Source: Pseudomonas fluorescens (GTDB lineage: Bacteria; Pseudomonadota; Gammaproteobacteria; Pseudomonadales; Pseudomonadaceae). From it: a stretch of 64,000 nt of DNA. The notes beneath the pieces were generated by a model, which made no database searches, had not been told where the DNA came from, and saw only the letters and a program-made list of their open reading frames with translations. The stretch spans positions 1-64,000 of the forward strand of contig NZ_CABVHY010000035.1 of NCBI RefSeq assembly GCF_902497875.1. The letters run 5' to 3'. The position numbers were made by a program, and so were the translations under genes. Shown one piece after another: positions 17,837-27,380 of the stretch (its first letter is position 1; each line of letters opens with the position of its first letter).

Positions 17837-18930
17837 TGTCCGAGCAAGAACTCAAGGCACTGCGCCTGCGTATCGACAGCCTGGACGAAAAGGTCCTCGA
17901 GCTGATCAGTGAGCGCGCGCGCTGCGCCCAGGAAGTCGCACGAGTCAAGATGGCTTCGCTGGCTGAAGGCGAAGTGCCGGTGTTCTATCGTCCCGAGCGT
18001 GAAGCCCAGGTGCTCAAGCGTGTCATGGAGCGCAACCAGGGGCCGTTGGGCAACGAAGAGATGGCGCGGCTGTTCCGTGAAATCATGTCTTCGTGCCTGG
18101 CCCTGGAGCAGCCGCTGAAAGTGGCTTATCTCGGCCCGGAAGGCACCTTCACCCAGGCAGCGGCCTTGAAGCATTTCGGCCATGCCGTGATCTCCAAGCC
18201 CATGGCGGCGATTGATGAAGTGTTCCGTGAAGTGGCTGCCGGTGCGGTGAACTTTGGCGTGGTCCCGGTGGAAAACTCCACCGAGGGCGCGGTCAACCAC
18301 ACCCTCGACAGCTTCCTCGAGCACGATATGGTGATCTGTGGCGAAGTCGAGTTGCGGATCCACCATCACCTGCTGGTCGGTGAAAACACCAAGACCGACA
18401 GCATCAGCCGCATCTATTCCCACGCTCAGTCACTGGCCCAGTGTCGCAAGTGGCTGGACGCCCATTACCCGAATGTCGAGCGCGTGGCGGTTTCCAGCAA
18501 CGCCGAAGCGGCCAAGCGGGTCAAGGGCGAGTGGAACTCGGCGGCGATTGCCGGCGACATGGCGGCCGAGCTCTACGGCTTGACCCGTCTGGCCGAGAAA
18601 ATCGAGGACCGCCCGGACAACTCCACGCGATTCTTGATGATCGGCAGCCAGGAAGTGCCGCCGACCGGCGACGACAAGACTTCGATCATCGTCTCCATGA
18701 GCAACAAGCCCGGCGCCCTTCACGAGCTGTTGGTGCCGTTCCACGACAATGGCATCGACCTGACGCGGATCGAAACCCGGCCTTCGCGTAGCGGCAAATG
18801 GACCTATGTGTTCTTCATCGACTTCGTCGGCCATCACCGCGACCCGCTGGTCAAGAGTGTGCTGGAGAAGATCAGTCAGGAAGCAGTGGCACTCAAGGTG
18901 CTGGGTTCCTACCCGAAAGCGGTTCTCTGA
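17836..18930 (+). CDS. pheA: Bifunctional chorismate mutase / prephenate dehydratase
   Basis: 364 residues. AroQ chorismate mutase helices at about 1-90, prephenate dehydratase at about 95-275 (GPEGTFTQAA, VPVENSTEGAVNHT and the catalytic-region TRF), ACT regulatory domain at about 285-360 with GALHEL and ETRPS where ESRP is usual. It makes phenylpyruvate from chorismate and is normally feedback-inhibited by phenylalanine through the ACT domain. The gene overlaps serC by one base and is 10 bp ahead of hisC. Confidence 0.96.
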   Translation: MSEQELKALRLRIDSLDEKVLELISERARCAQEVARVKMASLAEGEVPVFYRPEREAQVLKRVMERNQGPLGNEEMARLFREIMSSCLALEQPLKVAYLGPEGTFTQAAALKHFGHAVISKPMAAIDEVFREVAAGAVNFGVVPVENSTEGAVNHTLDSFLEHDMVICGEVELRIHHHLLVGENTKTDSISRIYSHAQSLAQCRKWLDAHYPNVERVAVSSNAEAAKRVKGEWNSAAIAGDMAAELYGLTRLAEKIEDRPDNSTRFLMIGSQEVPPTGDDKTSIIVSMSNKPGALHELLVPFHDNGIDLTRIETRPSRSGKWTYVFFIDFVGHHRDPLVKSVLEKISQEAVALKVLGSYPKAVL

Positions 18931-18940
18931 GGCTTAGACA

Positions 18941-20053
18941 ATGAGTGGCGACTTCCTCGCTCTGGCACAGCCAGGCGTACAACAACTCTCGCCTTACGTC
19001 CCGGGAAAACCCGTGGACGAACTGGCACGCGAGCTGGACCTGGATCCAGCCAAAATCGTCAAGCTGGCGAGCAACGAAAACCCGCTGGGAGCCAGTCCAA
19101 AAGCCCTGGCGGCGATTCATGAGGCGCTGGTCGAACTGACCCGTTATCCGGATGGCAACGGCTTTGCCCTCAAGAGTCTGTTGGCCGAGCAGTGCCGCGT
19201 GCAGCTCGACCAAGTGACCCTGGGCAACGGTTCCAACGACATTCTCGAACTGGTGGCCCGTGCCTATCTGGCGCCGGGGCTGAATGCGGTGTTCAGCGAG
19301 CATGCGTTTGCGGTCTATCCGATCGTCACCCAGGCCGTGGGTGCCGAGGCGCGTGTCATTCCAGCCAAAGACTGGGGGCACGATCTGCCGGCGATGCTCG
19401 ACGCCATCGACAGCAATACCCGCGTGGTCTTCATCGCCAATCCGAACAATCCGACCGGAACCTGGTTCGATGCCGAGGCGCTGGACGAATTCCTCCAGGA
19501 TGTACCTGAGCGTGTGCTGGTGGTGCTCGACGAAGCCTATATCGAGTATGCCGAGGGCGGCGATCTGCCGGATGGCCTGGACTTCCTCGCGGCGTACCCG
19601 AACCTGCTGGTCTCGCGGACCTTCTCCAAGGCTTATGGCCTGGCTGCGCTGCGTGTCGGCTATGGCTTATCCACAGCAGTGGTCGCCGATGTGCTGAACC
19701 GGGTTCGTCAGCCATTCAACGTCAACAGCCTGGCCCTGGCCGCGGCCTGTGCCGCGCTGCAGGACGCCGAGTACCTGGCTGAAAGCCGGCGCTTGAACGA
19801 ATCCGGCATGCAGCAGCTGGAAGCGGGCTTTCGCGAGTTGGGTCTGGGCTGGATCCCCTCCAAAGGCAACTTCATTGCAGTCGATCTGGGGCGCATTGCC
19901 GCGCCGGTGTACCAGGGATTGCTGCGTGAGGGCGTGATCGTGCGTCCGGTGGCTAACTACGGCATGCCGAATCACCTGCGCGTGACCATCGGTCTGCCAG
20001 CGGAAAACAGTCGCTTCCTCGAGGCGTTGGCCAAGGTTCTGGCTCGTGGTTGA
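18941..20053 (+). CDS. hisC: Histidinol-phosphate / aromatic aminotransferase (HisC2 type)
   Basis: 370-residue class I/II PLP aminotransferase. ANPNNPTGTW, the PLP lysine in SRTFSKAYGLAALR and the Arg in LRVTIGLP near the end are present. In Pseudomonas this second HisC sits between pheA and tyrA and can be expected to serve aromatic amino-acid transamination as well as, or instead of, histidine synthesis; that is inference from context. Its last codons overlap the tyrA/aroA start by 8 bp. Confidence 0.93.
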   Translation: MSGDFLALAQPGVQQLSPYVPGKPVDELARELDLDPAKIVKLASNENPLGASPKALAAIHEALVELTRYPDGNGFALKSLLAEQCRVQLDQVTLGNGSNDILELVARAYLAPGLNAVFSEHAFAVYPIVTQAVGAEARVIPAKDWGHDLPAMLDAIDSNTRVVFIANPNNPTGTWFDAEALDEFLQDVPERVLVVLDEAYIEYAEGGDLPDGLDFLAAYPNLLVSRTFSKAYGLAALRVGYGLSTAVVADVLNRVRQPFNVNSLALAAACAALQDAEYLAESRRLNESGMQQLEAGFRELGLGWIPSKGNFIAVDLGRIAAPVYQGLLREGVIVRPVANYGMPNHLRVTIGLPAENSRFLEALAKVLARG

Positions 20054-22289
20054 TGTCATTGCAACGCAACCTGCTGTGCCCATGATCGGTCGCCTGGTGG
20101 TGGTCGGTCTGGGTCTGATCGGCGGCTCCTTTGCCAAAGGCTTGCGCGAAAGTGGCCTGTGCCGCGAAGTGGTGGGTGTCGATCTTGATCCGCAATCGCG
20201 CAAGCTGGCGGTCGAGCTGGGCGTGGTCGATCGTTGCGAAGAGGACCTGGCGGTTGCTTGCCAGGGGGCTGAGGTGATTCAGCTGGCCGTGCCGATCCTG
20301 GCCATGGAGAAAATGCTCGCACGCTTGGCCGGCATGGATCTGGGGCAAGCGATTCTGACCGATGTCGGCAGCGCCAAAGGCAATGTGGTGCGCGCGGCAA
20401 CCGAGGCGTTCGGCGGTATGCCGGCGCGTTTCGTGCCGGGGCATCCGATTGCCGGTTCCGAGCAGAGCGGGGTGGAAGCCTCCAATGCCGAGTTGTTCCG
20501 TCGCCATAAAGTGATTCTGACTCCGCTGGATCAGACCGATCCGGCCGCCCTGGCAGTGGTCGACCGGTTGTGGCGCGAATTGGGCGCCGATGTCGAGCAC
20601 ATGCAGGTCGAGCGTCACGACGAAGTATTAGCGGCGACCAGCCATTTGCCTCACTTGCTGGCCTTCGGTTTGGTCGACTCATTGGCCAAACGCAATGAAA
20701 ATCTTGAGATCTTCCGTTACGCTGCGGGCGGTTTCCGCGATTTCACAAGAATCGCCGGTAGCGACCCGGTCATGTGGCACGACATCTTCCTCGCCAATCG
20801 CGAAGCTGTCCTGCGCACACTCGATACATTTCGCAGCGACCTCGACGCCTTGCGCGACGCGGTCGATGCAGGGGATGGGCACCAATTGTTGGGCGTGTTC
20901 ACTCGCGCCCGGGTTGCCCGCGAGCATTTCAGTAAAATCCTGGCCCGCCGGGCCTATGTGGACGCTATGAACTCCAACGACCTGATTTTCCTGGCACAAC
21001 CTGGTGGCCGCCTGACTGGGCGGATTCGTGTACCGGGCGATAAATCGATTTCCCACCGTTCGATCATGCTCGGCTCTCTCGCTGAGGGCGTCACTGAAGT
21101 GGAAGGTTTCCTCGAGGGCGAAGACGCCCTGGCGACCTTGCAGGCTTTCCGTGACATGGGCGTAGTGATCGAAGGTCCGCACCACGGTCGCGTGACCATT
21201 CACGGCGTCGGCCTGCACGGCCTGAAACCCGCGCCAGGTCCGATCTATCTGGGCAATTCCGGTACCTCGATGCGTCTGCTGTCTGGCCTTTTGGCTGCGC
21301 AGAGCTTCGATAGCACCCTGACCGGTGACGCTTCGCTGTCCAAGCGCCCGATGAACCGCGTGGCCAATCCGCTGCGCGAAATGGGTGCGGTCATCGAAAC
21401 GGCGGCAGAGGGTCGTCCTCCGATGACCATTCGCGGTGGCAACACGCTCAAAGGCCTGACCTACACCATGCCGATGGCCAGCGCCCAGGTTAAATCCTGC
21501 CTGCTGTTGGCTGGCCTGTATGCCGAAGGCAAGACCACCGTGACCGAGCCGGCACCGACCCGCGACCATACCGAGCGTATGTTGCGTGGTTTCGGCTACC
21601 CGGTAACCGTTGAAGGCGCTACGGCTTCGGTCGAGTCCGGACACACACTGACGGCGACCCACATTGAAGTCCCGGGGGATATTTCTTCCTCGGCGTTCTT
21701 CCTGGTCGCGGCGTCGATCGCCGAAGGCTCCGAGCTGGTGCTCGAGCACGTCGGCATCAACCCGACCCGTACCGGCGTCATCGACATCCTGCGTCTGATG
21801 GGCGCTGATATCACCCTGGAAAACCAGCGTGAAGTCGGCGGCGAGCCAGTGGCCGACCTGCGTGTGCGGGCGGCTAAACTGAAAGGGATCGAGATCCCGG
21901 AAGAGCTGGTCCCGCTGGCCATCGACGAATTCCCGGTACTGTTCGTGGCTGCCGCCTGTGCTGAAGGGCGCACGGTGCTGCGTGGCGCCGAAGAGCTGCG
22001 AGTCAAAGAGTCGGATCGTATCCAGGTCATGGCCGATGGCTTGCTGGCGCTGGGCGTCAAATGCGAACCGACCCCGGACGGCATCATCATCGACGGTGGC
22101 CAGATCGGCGGCGGTGAAGTGCATGGTCACGGCGATCACCGGATTGCCATGGCCTTCAGCGTTGCTTCGCTGCGCGCCAATGCGCCGATCCGCATCCATG
22201 ACTGCGCCAACGTCGCGACTTCCTTCCCGAACTTCCTCGCGCTGTGCGCGCAGGTTGGCATCCGCGTTGTGCAAGAGGCCCAGTCGTGA
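20046..22289 (+). CDS. tyrA-aroA: Fused prephenate dehydrogenase / EPSP synthase
   Basis: 747-residue fusion. Residues about 14-300 are TyrA (NAD motif VVVGLGLIGGSFAKGL; GHPIAGSE; the LTPLDQTD region). From about 309 (MNSNDLIFLAQPGG) comes AroA: PGDKSISHRS, LGNSGTSMRLL, catalytic Asp in DEFPVLF, and ELRVKESDRI. It joins the tyrosine branch with the penultimate shikimate step. Such a fusion is characteristic of pseudomonads and relatives. I use GTG 20046, which has AAGG nine bases upstream and overlaps the hisC stop; ATG 20082 is the alternative and lacks such a site. The AroA part has an internal ATG but no reason to believe it is made separately. Confidence 0.95.
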   Translation: MVDVIATQPAVPMIGRLVVVGLGLIGGSFAKGLRESGLCREVVGVDLDPQSRKLAVELGVVDRCEEDLAVACQGAEVIQLAVPILAMEKMLARLAGMDLGQAILTDVGSAKGNVVRAATEAFGGMPARFVPGHPIAGSEQSGVEASNAELFRRHKVILTPLDQTDPAALAVVDRLWRELGADVEHMQVERHDEVLAATSHLPHLLAFGLVDSLAKRNENLEIFRYAAGGFRDFTRIAGSDPVMWHDIFLANREAVLRTLDTFRSDLDALRDAVDAGDGHQLLGVFTRARVAREHFSKILARRAYVDAMNSNDLIFLAQPGGRLTGRIRVPGDKSISHRSIMLGSLAEGVTEVEGFLEGEDALATLQAFRDMGVVIEGPHHGRVTIHGVGLHGLKPAPGPIYLGNSGTSMRLLSGLLAAQSFDSTLTGDASLSKRPMNRVANPLREMGAVIETAAEGRPPMTIRGGNTLKGLTYTMPMASAQVKSCLLLAGLYAEGKTTVTEPAPTRDHTERMLRGFGYPVTVEGATASVESGHTLTATHIEVPGDISSSAFFLVAASIAEGSELVLEHVGINPTRTGVIDILRLMGADITLENQREVGGEPVADLRVRAAKLKGIEIPEELVPLAIDEFPVLFVAAACAEGRTVLRGAEELRVKESDRIQVMADGLLALGVKCEPTPDGIIIDGGQIGGGEVHGHGDHRIAMAFSVASLRANAPIRIHDCANVATSFPNFLALCAQVGIRVVQEAQS

Positions 22290-22975
22290 TGATCAAGGCA
22301 CCCGTCATTACCATCGATGGGCCGAGCGGTTCAGGCAAAGGCACCATCGCCGGTATCCTGGCCAAGCGCCTGGGCTGGTGCTTGCTGGATTCCGGCGCGT
22401 TGTACCGCTTGCTGGCCTTTGCTGCGCGTAATCACGGGGTCGACCTGACCAATGAAGAATCACTGAAGTTGCTCGCCGCTCATCTCGACGTGCAGTTCGT
22501 CGCGGCGACCGACGGTCATCCGCAGCGAATCATCCTCGAAGGCGACGATGTCACCGACGACCTGCGCAACGAGCAAGTCGGCGCCTGGGCTTCCCAGGTC
22601 GCCGCGCTGCCGGCGGTACGGGACGCCTTGCTGCAGCGCCAGCGGGCGTTTCAGGAACTTCCGGGGCTGGTGGCGGATGGTCGGGACATGGGTACGGTGG
22701 TGTTCCCCGACGCACCGCTGAAGATCTTTCTGACCGCCAGTGCCGAGGAGCGTGCTCGTCGTCGTTACTTGCAGTTGAAGGCTATGGGCGATGATGTTAG
22801 TCTGTCGAGTCTGCTAGATGAGATACGTGCACGCGATGAGCGTGACACCCAGCGAGCGGTAGCCCCGCTCAAGCCGGCGGCTGACGCCATACAGCTGGAT
22901 TCCACGGAATTGTCCATCGAGCAGGTGTTGCAACGCATCATGAGCGAGATCGCCATTCGCGATATCGCCGGATGA
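22289..22975 (+). CDS. cmk: Cytidylate kinase
   Basis: 228 residues, close to the 227 of E. coli. P-loop DGPSGSGKGT near residue 8 and the CMP-binding segment with VADGRDMGTVVFPDA are typical. Phosphorylates CMP/dCMP. ATG 22289 overlaps the last base of the aroA stop (TGATG type); GTG 22286 immediately before is possible. A terminator follows, then rpsA, the cmk-rpsA order found across gammaproteobacteria. Confidence 0.95.
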   Translation: MIKAPVITIDGPSGSGKGTIAGILAKRLGWCLLDSGALYRLLAFAARNHGVDLTNEESLKLLAAHLDVQFVAATDGHPQRIILEGDDVTDDLRNEQVGAWASQVAALPAVRDALLQRQRAFQELPGLVADGRDMGTVVFPDAPLKIFLTASAEERARRRYLQLKAMGDDVSLSSLLDEIRARDERDTQRAVAPLKPAADAIQLDSTELSIEQVLQRIMSEIAIRDIAG

Positions 22976-22985
22976 CCCAGAAATT

Positions 22986-23025
22986 CCGCAGGGGACTCCA
23001 GGCATAGTCCTGCGGCTTTTCTTTT
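22986..23025 (+). terminator. Terminator after cmk
   Basis: CCGCAGG (22986-22992) and CCTGCGG (23009-23015) form the stem, followed by CTTTTCTTTT. It separates the aromatic/cmk operon from rpsA. Confidence 0.75.
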
Positions 23026-23098
23026 ATATGAACGTAACCCACATCGTCTGGGATGTGGCAGATGGGCGTATTCTTCGCCCTTATCAACAGGAATTAAA

Positions 23099-24793
23099 AT
23101 GAGCGAAAGCTTTGCAGAACTCTTTGAAGAAAGCCTAAAAACCCTGAACCTTCAGGCTGGCTCCATCATCACCGCAGTCATCGTTGATATCGATTACCAA
23201 GCTGGTTGGGTAACCGTTCACGCTGGTTTGAAGTCTGAAGGCCTCATCCCGCTGGAACAGTTCCACAACGACGCTGGCGAACTGAACATCAACATTGGTG
23301 ATGAAGTTCACGTTGCGCTGGACGCGGTCGAAGACGGCTTTGGCGAAACCAAACTGTCCCGTGAAAAAGCCAAGCGCGCTGAATGCTGGATTGTTCTGGA
23401 AGCAGCCTTCGCAGCCGAAGAAGTGGTCAAGGGCGTTATCAACGGTAAGGTTAAAGGCGGCTTCACTGTCGACGTTAACGGCATCCGTGCGTTCCTGCCA
23501 GGTTCTCTGGTTGACGTCCGTCCAGTGCGCGACACCACGCACCTGGAAGGCAAAGAGCTCGAGTTCAAGGTCATCAAGCTCGACCAGAAACGCAACAACG
23601 TTGTCGTTTCCCGTCGCAGCGTCCTCGAAGCCGAGAACTCCGCCGAGCGTGAAGCTCTGCTGGAATCCTTGCAGGAAGGTCAGCAAGTCAAAGGTATCGT
23701 CAAAAACCTCACCGATTACGGCGCATTCGTCGATCTGGGTGGCGTCGATGGCCTGCTGCACATTACCGACATGGCTTGGAAGCGTATCAAGCATCCTTCC
23801 GAAATCGTCAACGTTGGCGACGAGATCGATGTCAAGGTTCTGAAGTACGATCGCGAGCGCAATCGTGTTTCCCTGGGCTTGAAGCAGCTGGGCGAAGATC
23901 CATGGGTCGCTATCAAAGCTCGTTACCCGGAAAGCACTCGCGTTACCGCGCGTGTAACCAACCTGACCGACTACGGCTGCTTCGCTGAGCTGGAAGAAGG
24001 CGTGGAAGGCCTGGTACACGTTTCCGAAATGGACTGGACCAACAAGAACATCCACCCTTCGAAAGTCGTACAAGTCGGCGACGAAGTGGAAGTTATGGTT
24101 CTGGACATCGACGAAGAGCGTCGTCGTATCTCCCTCGGCATCAAGCAGTGCAAATCTAACCCATGGGAAGATTTCTCTGGCCAGTTCAACAAGGGCGATA
24201 AAATCTCCGGCACCATCAAGTCGATCACCGATTTCGGTATCTTCATTGGTCTGGACGGCGGCATCGACGGCCTGGTTCACCTGTCCGACATCTCCTGGAA
24301 CGAAGTGGGCGAAGAAGCCGTTCGCCGCTTCAAGAAGGGCGACGAGCTGGACACCGTTATCCTGTCGGTTGACCCAGAGCGCGAGCGCATCTCCCTGGGT
24401 ATCAAGCAACTGGAAAGCGATCCGTTCTCCGAGTACGTTCAAGAGAACGACAAAGGCGCAATCGTTAAAGGCATCGTGAAGGAAGTTGACGCTAAAGGCG
24501 CCATCATCACTCTGGCCGACGATATCGAAGCGACTCTGAAAGCCTCCGAAATCAGCCGTGACCGCGTTGAAGACGCGCGCAACGTTCTGAAAGAAGGCCA
24601 GGAAGTAGAAGCCAAGATCATCAGCGTTGACCGCAAGAGCCGCGTAATCCAGCTCTCGATCAAGTCGAAAGACGATGCTGAAGAGAAAGAAGCAATCCAG
24701 AGCCTGCGCGACAAGCCAGCGACTTCGGAAATTGCTGCTGGTCCTACCACTCTGGGCGACCTGTTGCGTGCACAAATGGAAAAACAGAACTAA
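23099..24793 (+). CDS. rpsA: 30S ribosomal protein S1
   Basis: 564 residues with six S1/OB repeats (about 20-86, 105-171, 192-260, 277-347, 364-434, 451-520). The N-terminal two bind the ribosome and the rest bind mRNA in known S1 proteins. Codon use is strongly biased to the common synonymous codons, as expected for a highly expressed gene. AGGA precedes the ATG; the AT-rich leader TTATCAACAGGAATTAAA resembles a strong translation start. A strong terminator follows. Confidence 0.98.
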   Translation: MSESFAELFEESLKTLNLQAGSIITAVIVDIDYQAGWVTVHAGLKSEGLIPLEQFHNDAGELNINIGDEVHVALDAVEDGFGETKLSREKAKRAECWIVLEAAFAAEEVVKGVINGKVKGGFTVDVNGIRAFLPGSLVDVRPVRDTTHLEGKELEFKVIKLDQKRNNVVVSRRSVLEAENSAEREALLESLQEGQQVKGIVKNLTDYGAFVDLGGVDGLLHITDMAWKRIKHPSEIVNVGDEIDVKVLKYDRERNRVSLGLKQLGEDPWVAIKARYPESTRVTARVTNLTDYGCFAELEEGVEGLVHVSEMDWTNKNIHPSKVVQVGDEVEVMVLDIDEERRRISLGIKQCKSNPWEDFSGQFNKGDKISGTIKSITDFGIFIGLDGGIDGLVHLSDISWNEVGEEAVRRFKKGDELDTVILSVDPERERISLGIKQLESDPFSEYVQENDKGAIVKGIVKEVDAKGAIITLADDIEATLKASEISRDRVEDARNVLKEGQEVEAKIISVDRKSRVIQLSIKSKDDAEEKEAIQSLRDKPATSEIAAGPTTLGDLLRAQMEKQN

Positions 24794-24810
24794 GTTCTGT
24801 CAGACCATAG

Positions 24811-24840
24811 AAAAAGGGCGACTTCGGTCGCCCTTTTTTG
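24811..24840 (+). terminator. Strong terminator of rpsA
   Basis: GGGCGAC-TTCG-GTCGCCC with a TTCG tetraloop, flanked by AAAAA and TTTTTT, 17 bp after the rpsA stop. Confidence 0.92.
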
Positions 24841-24878
24841 TGCCTGGGATTTGAGCAATCACAGGTCTACACAAGACC

Positions 24879-24924
24879 CGTAGCTGCCGCAGGTTCGACC
24901 GCCGATCTTTTGATCTTTCGAGGT
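24879..24924. repeat. Degenerate GTAGGAGCTGCCG-type palindrome
   Basis: CCGTAGCTGCCGCAGGTTCG and GATCTTTTGATCTTTCG match the repeat family but with losses. It lies between rpsA and the small lipoprotein gene. Confidence 0.5.
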
Positions 24925-25030
24925 CTCGCCCAATGCGCCTGCAAACTGATCAATCGCCTATTCGGGGTTTAGGCTAGGCTTTGGCTTGGTATGCATTGAA
25001 GTAGGGTTCGCACCCTGCCTAAGGAGCGGA

Positions 25031-25312
25031 ATGAACAAGCTCATTTTCATAATGGCAGTGCTGGTTCTGACGGGCTGTACAACGAACACCAAAGCCCACG
25101 TGGTACGTGGGGTTAGCGGTATAGAGATCGACTGCTCAGGGCTCGGCTCGGGCTGGGAGAAATGCTACAAGCGAGCGGATCGTGAGTGTAAATTGCAGGG
25201 TTACAAAGTTATCACCAGGTCCAGCGATGTCAAAGAGAGCGCCGAGGACTACCCCTTTGGCTGGAATCCAGCCGGCTATCTCACACGCAACATGCTGGTT
25301 GTCTGCAGATGA
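25031..25312 (+). CDS. Small predicted lipoprotein, function unknown
   Basis: 93 residues. The signal peptide MNKLIFIMAVLVLTGC ends in a lipobox (LTGC), so the mature protein should be anchored by Cys16. The mature part has several Cys and is otherwise not recognised. ATG 25031 has AAGGAG four bases before; longer in-frame starts would spoil the signal peptide. It stands alone between rpsA and ihfB on the same strand. Confidence 0.8.
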   Translation: MNKLIFIMAVLVLTGCTTNTKAHVVRGVSGIEIDCSGLGSGWEKCYKRADRECKLQGYKVITRSSDVKESAEDYPFGWNPAGYLTRNMLVVCR

Positions 25313-25504
25313 GCGGCGAACATTCCGTGCTGCCTGAATCCAGTGCCAAAAACTTTTTGCTTCGAAAAATGTCACTACTCCTTGCCTGCGCGTGGTATCT
25401 CAAGCGCTGTGTAGATAAGTCAATACACGGGCTGTTCAAAATCCTTCGGGCATGCTAAAACCTTTGAAGCGCTGATCTAGCTGCTTGAAAAAGAAGGGAA
25501 AAAT

Positions 25505-25801
25505 ATGACGAAGTCGGAGTTGATCGAACGAATTGTCACCCATCAAGGGCTGCTCTCATCCAAGGATGTGGAGCTGGCCATCAAGACCATGCTCGAGCAA
25601 ATGTCCCAGTGCCTGGCTACCGGTGATCGCATCGAGATCCGTGGCTTTGGCAGCTTCTCCCTGCATTACCGCGCACCTCGCGTAGGTCGTAACCCAAAGA
25701 CTGGTCAGTCTGTCAGTCTGGATGGGAAATTCGTTCCTCATTTCAAGCCGGGTAAAGAGCTTAGGGATCGGGTGAATGAAGACGAGGAGGAGGGGATTTG
25801 A
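25505..25801 (+). CDS. ihfB: Integration host factor subunit beta
   Basis: 98-residue DNA-bending protein of the HU/IHF family, with the Pro-tipped beta arm in GRNPKTGQSVSL. It pairs with IhfA to bend DNA at promoters and origins. The position between rpsA and the O-antigen locus matches himD/PA3161 in P. aeruginosa and marks the left border of that locus. An AAGGGA site lies before the ATG. Confidence 0.96.
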   Translation: MTKSELIERIVTHQGLLSSKDVELAIKTMLEQMSQCLATGDRIEIRGFGSFSLHYRAPRVGRNPKTGQSVSLDGKFVPHFKPGKELRDRVNEDEEEGI

Positions 25802-25825
25802 TAGCGCCAGTTCAAGGAGCAATTG

Positions 25826-26065
25826 ATGCGTAGTCTGAAGCGCGTTCTCCTCGTGGTAGCAGTTCTGTTGCTAGTGCTGGCGATTCTGGCTTTTGTGCTC
25901 GAGAACCAGCAATCGGTATCCTTGCTGTTCCTGGGCTTGGCCGGGCCTCAATTGCCGGTATCGGTTGTGGTCGTCGTTGCGTTGCTGACAGGCATGCTGA
26001 TCGGGCCCTTGATTGGCTGGTTAGTCAGTCGTACCGTAAGAGCGCGGCGCAGACACTCGGTCTGA
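25826..26065 (+). CDS. LapA-domain (DUF1049) inner-membrane protein
   Basis: 79 residues with two transmembrane segments (about 5-25 and 42-64), ENQQSVSLLFLGL between them and a basic C-terminus RTVRARRRH, as in the lipopolysaccharide assembly protein A domain family (E. coli LapA/YciS). E. coli LapA works with LapB in LPS assembly; here lapB is not adjacent. ATG 25826 has AAGGAG six bases upstream. It lies 24 bp after ihfB and before the O-antigen genes. It is not the LapA adhesin of P. fluorescens. Confidence 0.8.
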   Translation: MRSLKRVLLVVAVLLLVLAILAFVLENQQSVSLLFLGLAGPQLPVSVVVVVALLTGMLIGPLIGWLVSRTVRARRRHSV

Positions 26066-26120
26066 TTCCAGTAAGGGCCGGGTTCAGATCAGATTTTCAC
26101 GCGTTGCTTGTCTATATCCG

Positions 26121-26149
26121 TTAGTAAATCCGTCTTTAAACTGTAAAAT
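26121..26149 (+). promoter_or_regulatory. Candidate promoter for the O-antigen cluster
   Basis: The AT-rich 240-bp gap before rmlB has TAAAAT (26144-26149) with TTAGTA 17 bp upstream. The -35 match is weak. No JUMPstart/ops-like GGCGGTAG element was seen. Confidence 0.3.
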
Positions 26150-26303
26150 GTTGCGCCCGTCCGAGAGCTCGGAGATGCCATGGAGTGTTTTGACTTGGCA
26201 CGGACTGGAGATAGGCTACGGTTGATGCAGTAGCCTTTGCATTCATGGATTAGACGGCGCTCGATACAGAGCACTTTCAGCAACTCAAGGGTATGGTCCT
26301 CGC

Positions 26304-27380
26304 GTGAAAATTCTAGTTACCGGCGGTGCCGGATTTATTGGTTCTGCAGTCATTCGCCACATCATCTCCAATACCGCAGATTCTGTAGTAAATCTGGATA
26401 AGCTTACCTACGCCGGTAATCTTGAGTCTGTAGCAGAAGCGGCTCAGAGTGAGCGTTATGTGTTCGAGCGCGTGGATATCTGCGATCGCGAACAAGTGGA
26501 TCGCGTCCTGCGTGAACACCAGCCCGATACGATCATGCACCTGGCGGCTGAGTCCCACGTAGATCGCTCGATCTCCGGCCCTTCCGAGTTCATCCAGACC
26601 AACATCATCGGCACTTATACCTTGCTGGAAGCCGCTCGCCACTACTGGAGTGCTCTGGAAGACGAGCATAAAGCCGGCTTCCGCTTCCACCATATTTCTA
26701 CCGACGAAGTGTACGGTGACCTTGAGGGGCCGGAAGACCTCTTCACTGAAACCACACCCTACCAGCCAAGCTCGCCGTACTCTGCCAGCAAGGCCAGTTC
26801 CGATCACCTGGTTCGTGCCTGGAGCCGCACATACGGCTTGCCGACCCTGGTCACCAATTGCTCGAACAACTACGGCCCATGCCATTTCCCTGAGAAGTTG
26901 ATCCCGTTGATCATTCTCAATGCGCTGGAAGGCAAGCCACTGCCGGTCTACGGTAAAGGCAATCAGGTTCGTGATTGGCTCTACGTTGAAGACCACGCCC
27001 GCGCTTTGTACAAAGTTATGACCGAAGGTGTTATCGGCGAGACGTACAACATCGGTGGCCATAACGAAAAGCAAAACATCGAAGTGGTGCAGGCCCTTTG
27101 TGCGCTGCTCGACGAACTGTGTCCAGACTCCGCTCATCGTCCACATGCCAGCCTGATCACCTACGTTCCGGACCGTCCTGGTCACGACCAGCGTTACGCT
27201 ATCGACGCCAGCAAAATTCAAAGCGAGCTGGGTTGGGTGCCGGAAGAAACCTTTGAGACGGGTATCCGCAAAACCGTCGAGTGGTACCTCGAAAATACCG
27301 AGTGGGTTGCCCGTGTGAAGAGCGGCAGCTACCAGCAGTGGATCGACCAGAACTACGTGGGTCGTTCGGGCAAGGCATGA
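26304..27380 (+). CDS. rmlB: dTDP-glucose 4,6-dehydratase
   Basis: 358-residue extended SDR (RfbB/RmlB). GGAGFIGS at the N-terminus, STDEVYGD with catalytic Asp-Glu, and YSASKASSDHLVRAW as YxxxK. It turns dTDP-glucose into dTDP-4-keto-6-deoxyglucose. The start is GTG (VKILVTGGAG). Its TGA overlaps the ATG of the rmlD remnant (ATGA), the normal rmlB-rmlD coupling. Base composition is like the core genome, unlike the AT-rich genes beyond the remnant. Confidence 0.95.
   Translation: MKILVTGGAGFIGSAVIRHIISNTADSVVNLDKLTYAGNLESVAEAAQSERYVFERVDICDREQVDRVLREHQPDTIMHLAAESHVDRSISGPSEFIQTNIIGTYTLLEAARHYWSALEDEHKAGFRFHHISTDEVYGDLEGPEDLFTETTPYQPSSPYSASKASSDHLVRAWSRTYGLPTLVTNCSNNYGPCHFPEKLIPLIILNALEGKPLPVYGKGNQVRDWLYVEDHARALYKVMTEGVIGETYNIGGHNEKQNIEVVQALCALLDELCPDSAHRPHASLITYVPDRPGHDQRYAIDASKIQSELGWVPEETFETGIRKTVEWYLENTEWVARVKSGSYQQWIDQNYVGRSGKA

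Noticed and set aside
20679..22274. 531-codon minus-strand frame opposite tyrA-aroA, and the 546-codon one opposite rpsA (23135-24775)
   Set aside because: Both are antisense shadows of conserved enzymes with no ribosome sites and no family likeness.
25826..26065. Large adhesin LapA
   Set aside because: The gene encodes a 79-residue two-helix DUF1049 protein; only the name is shared.
26066..26303. JUMPstart/ops element ahead of the O-antigen genes
   Set aside because: No GGCGGTAG-like core was found; only short partial matches occur.
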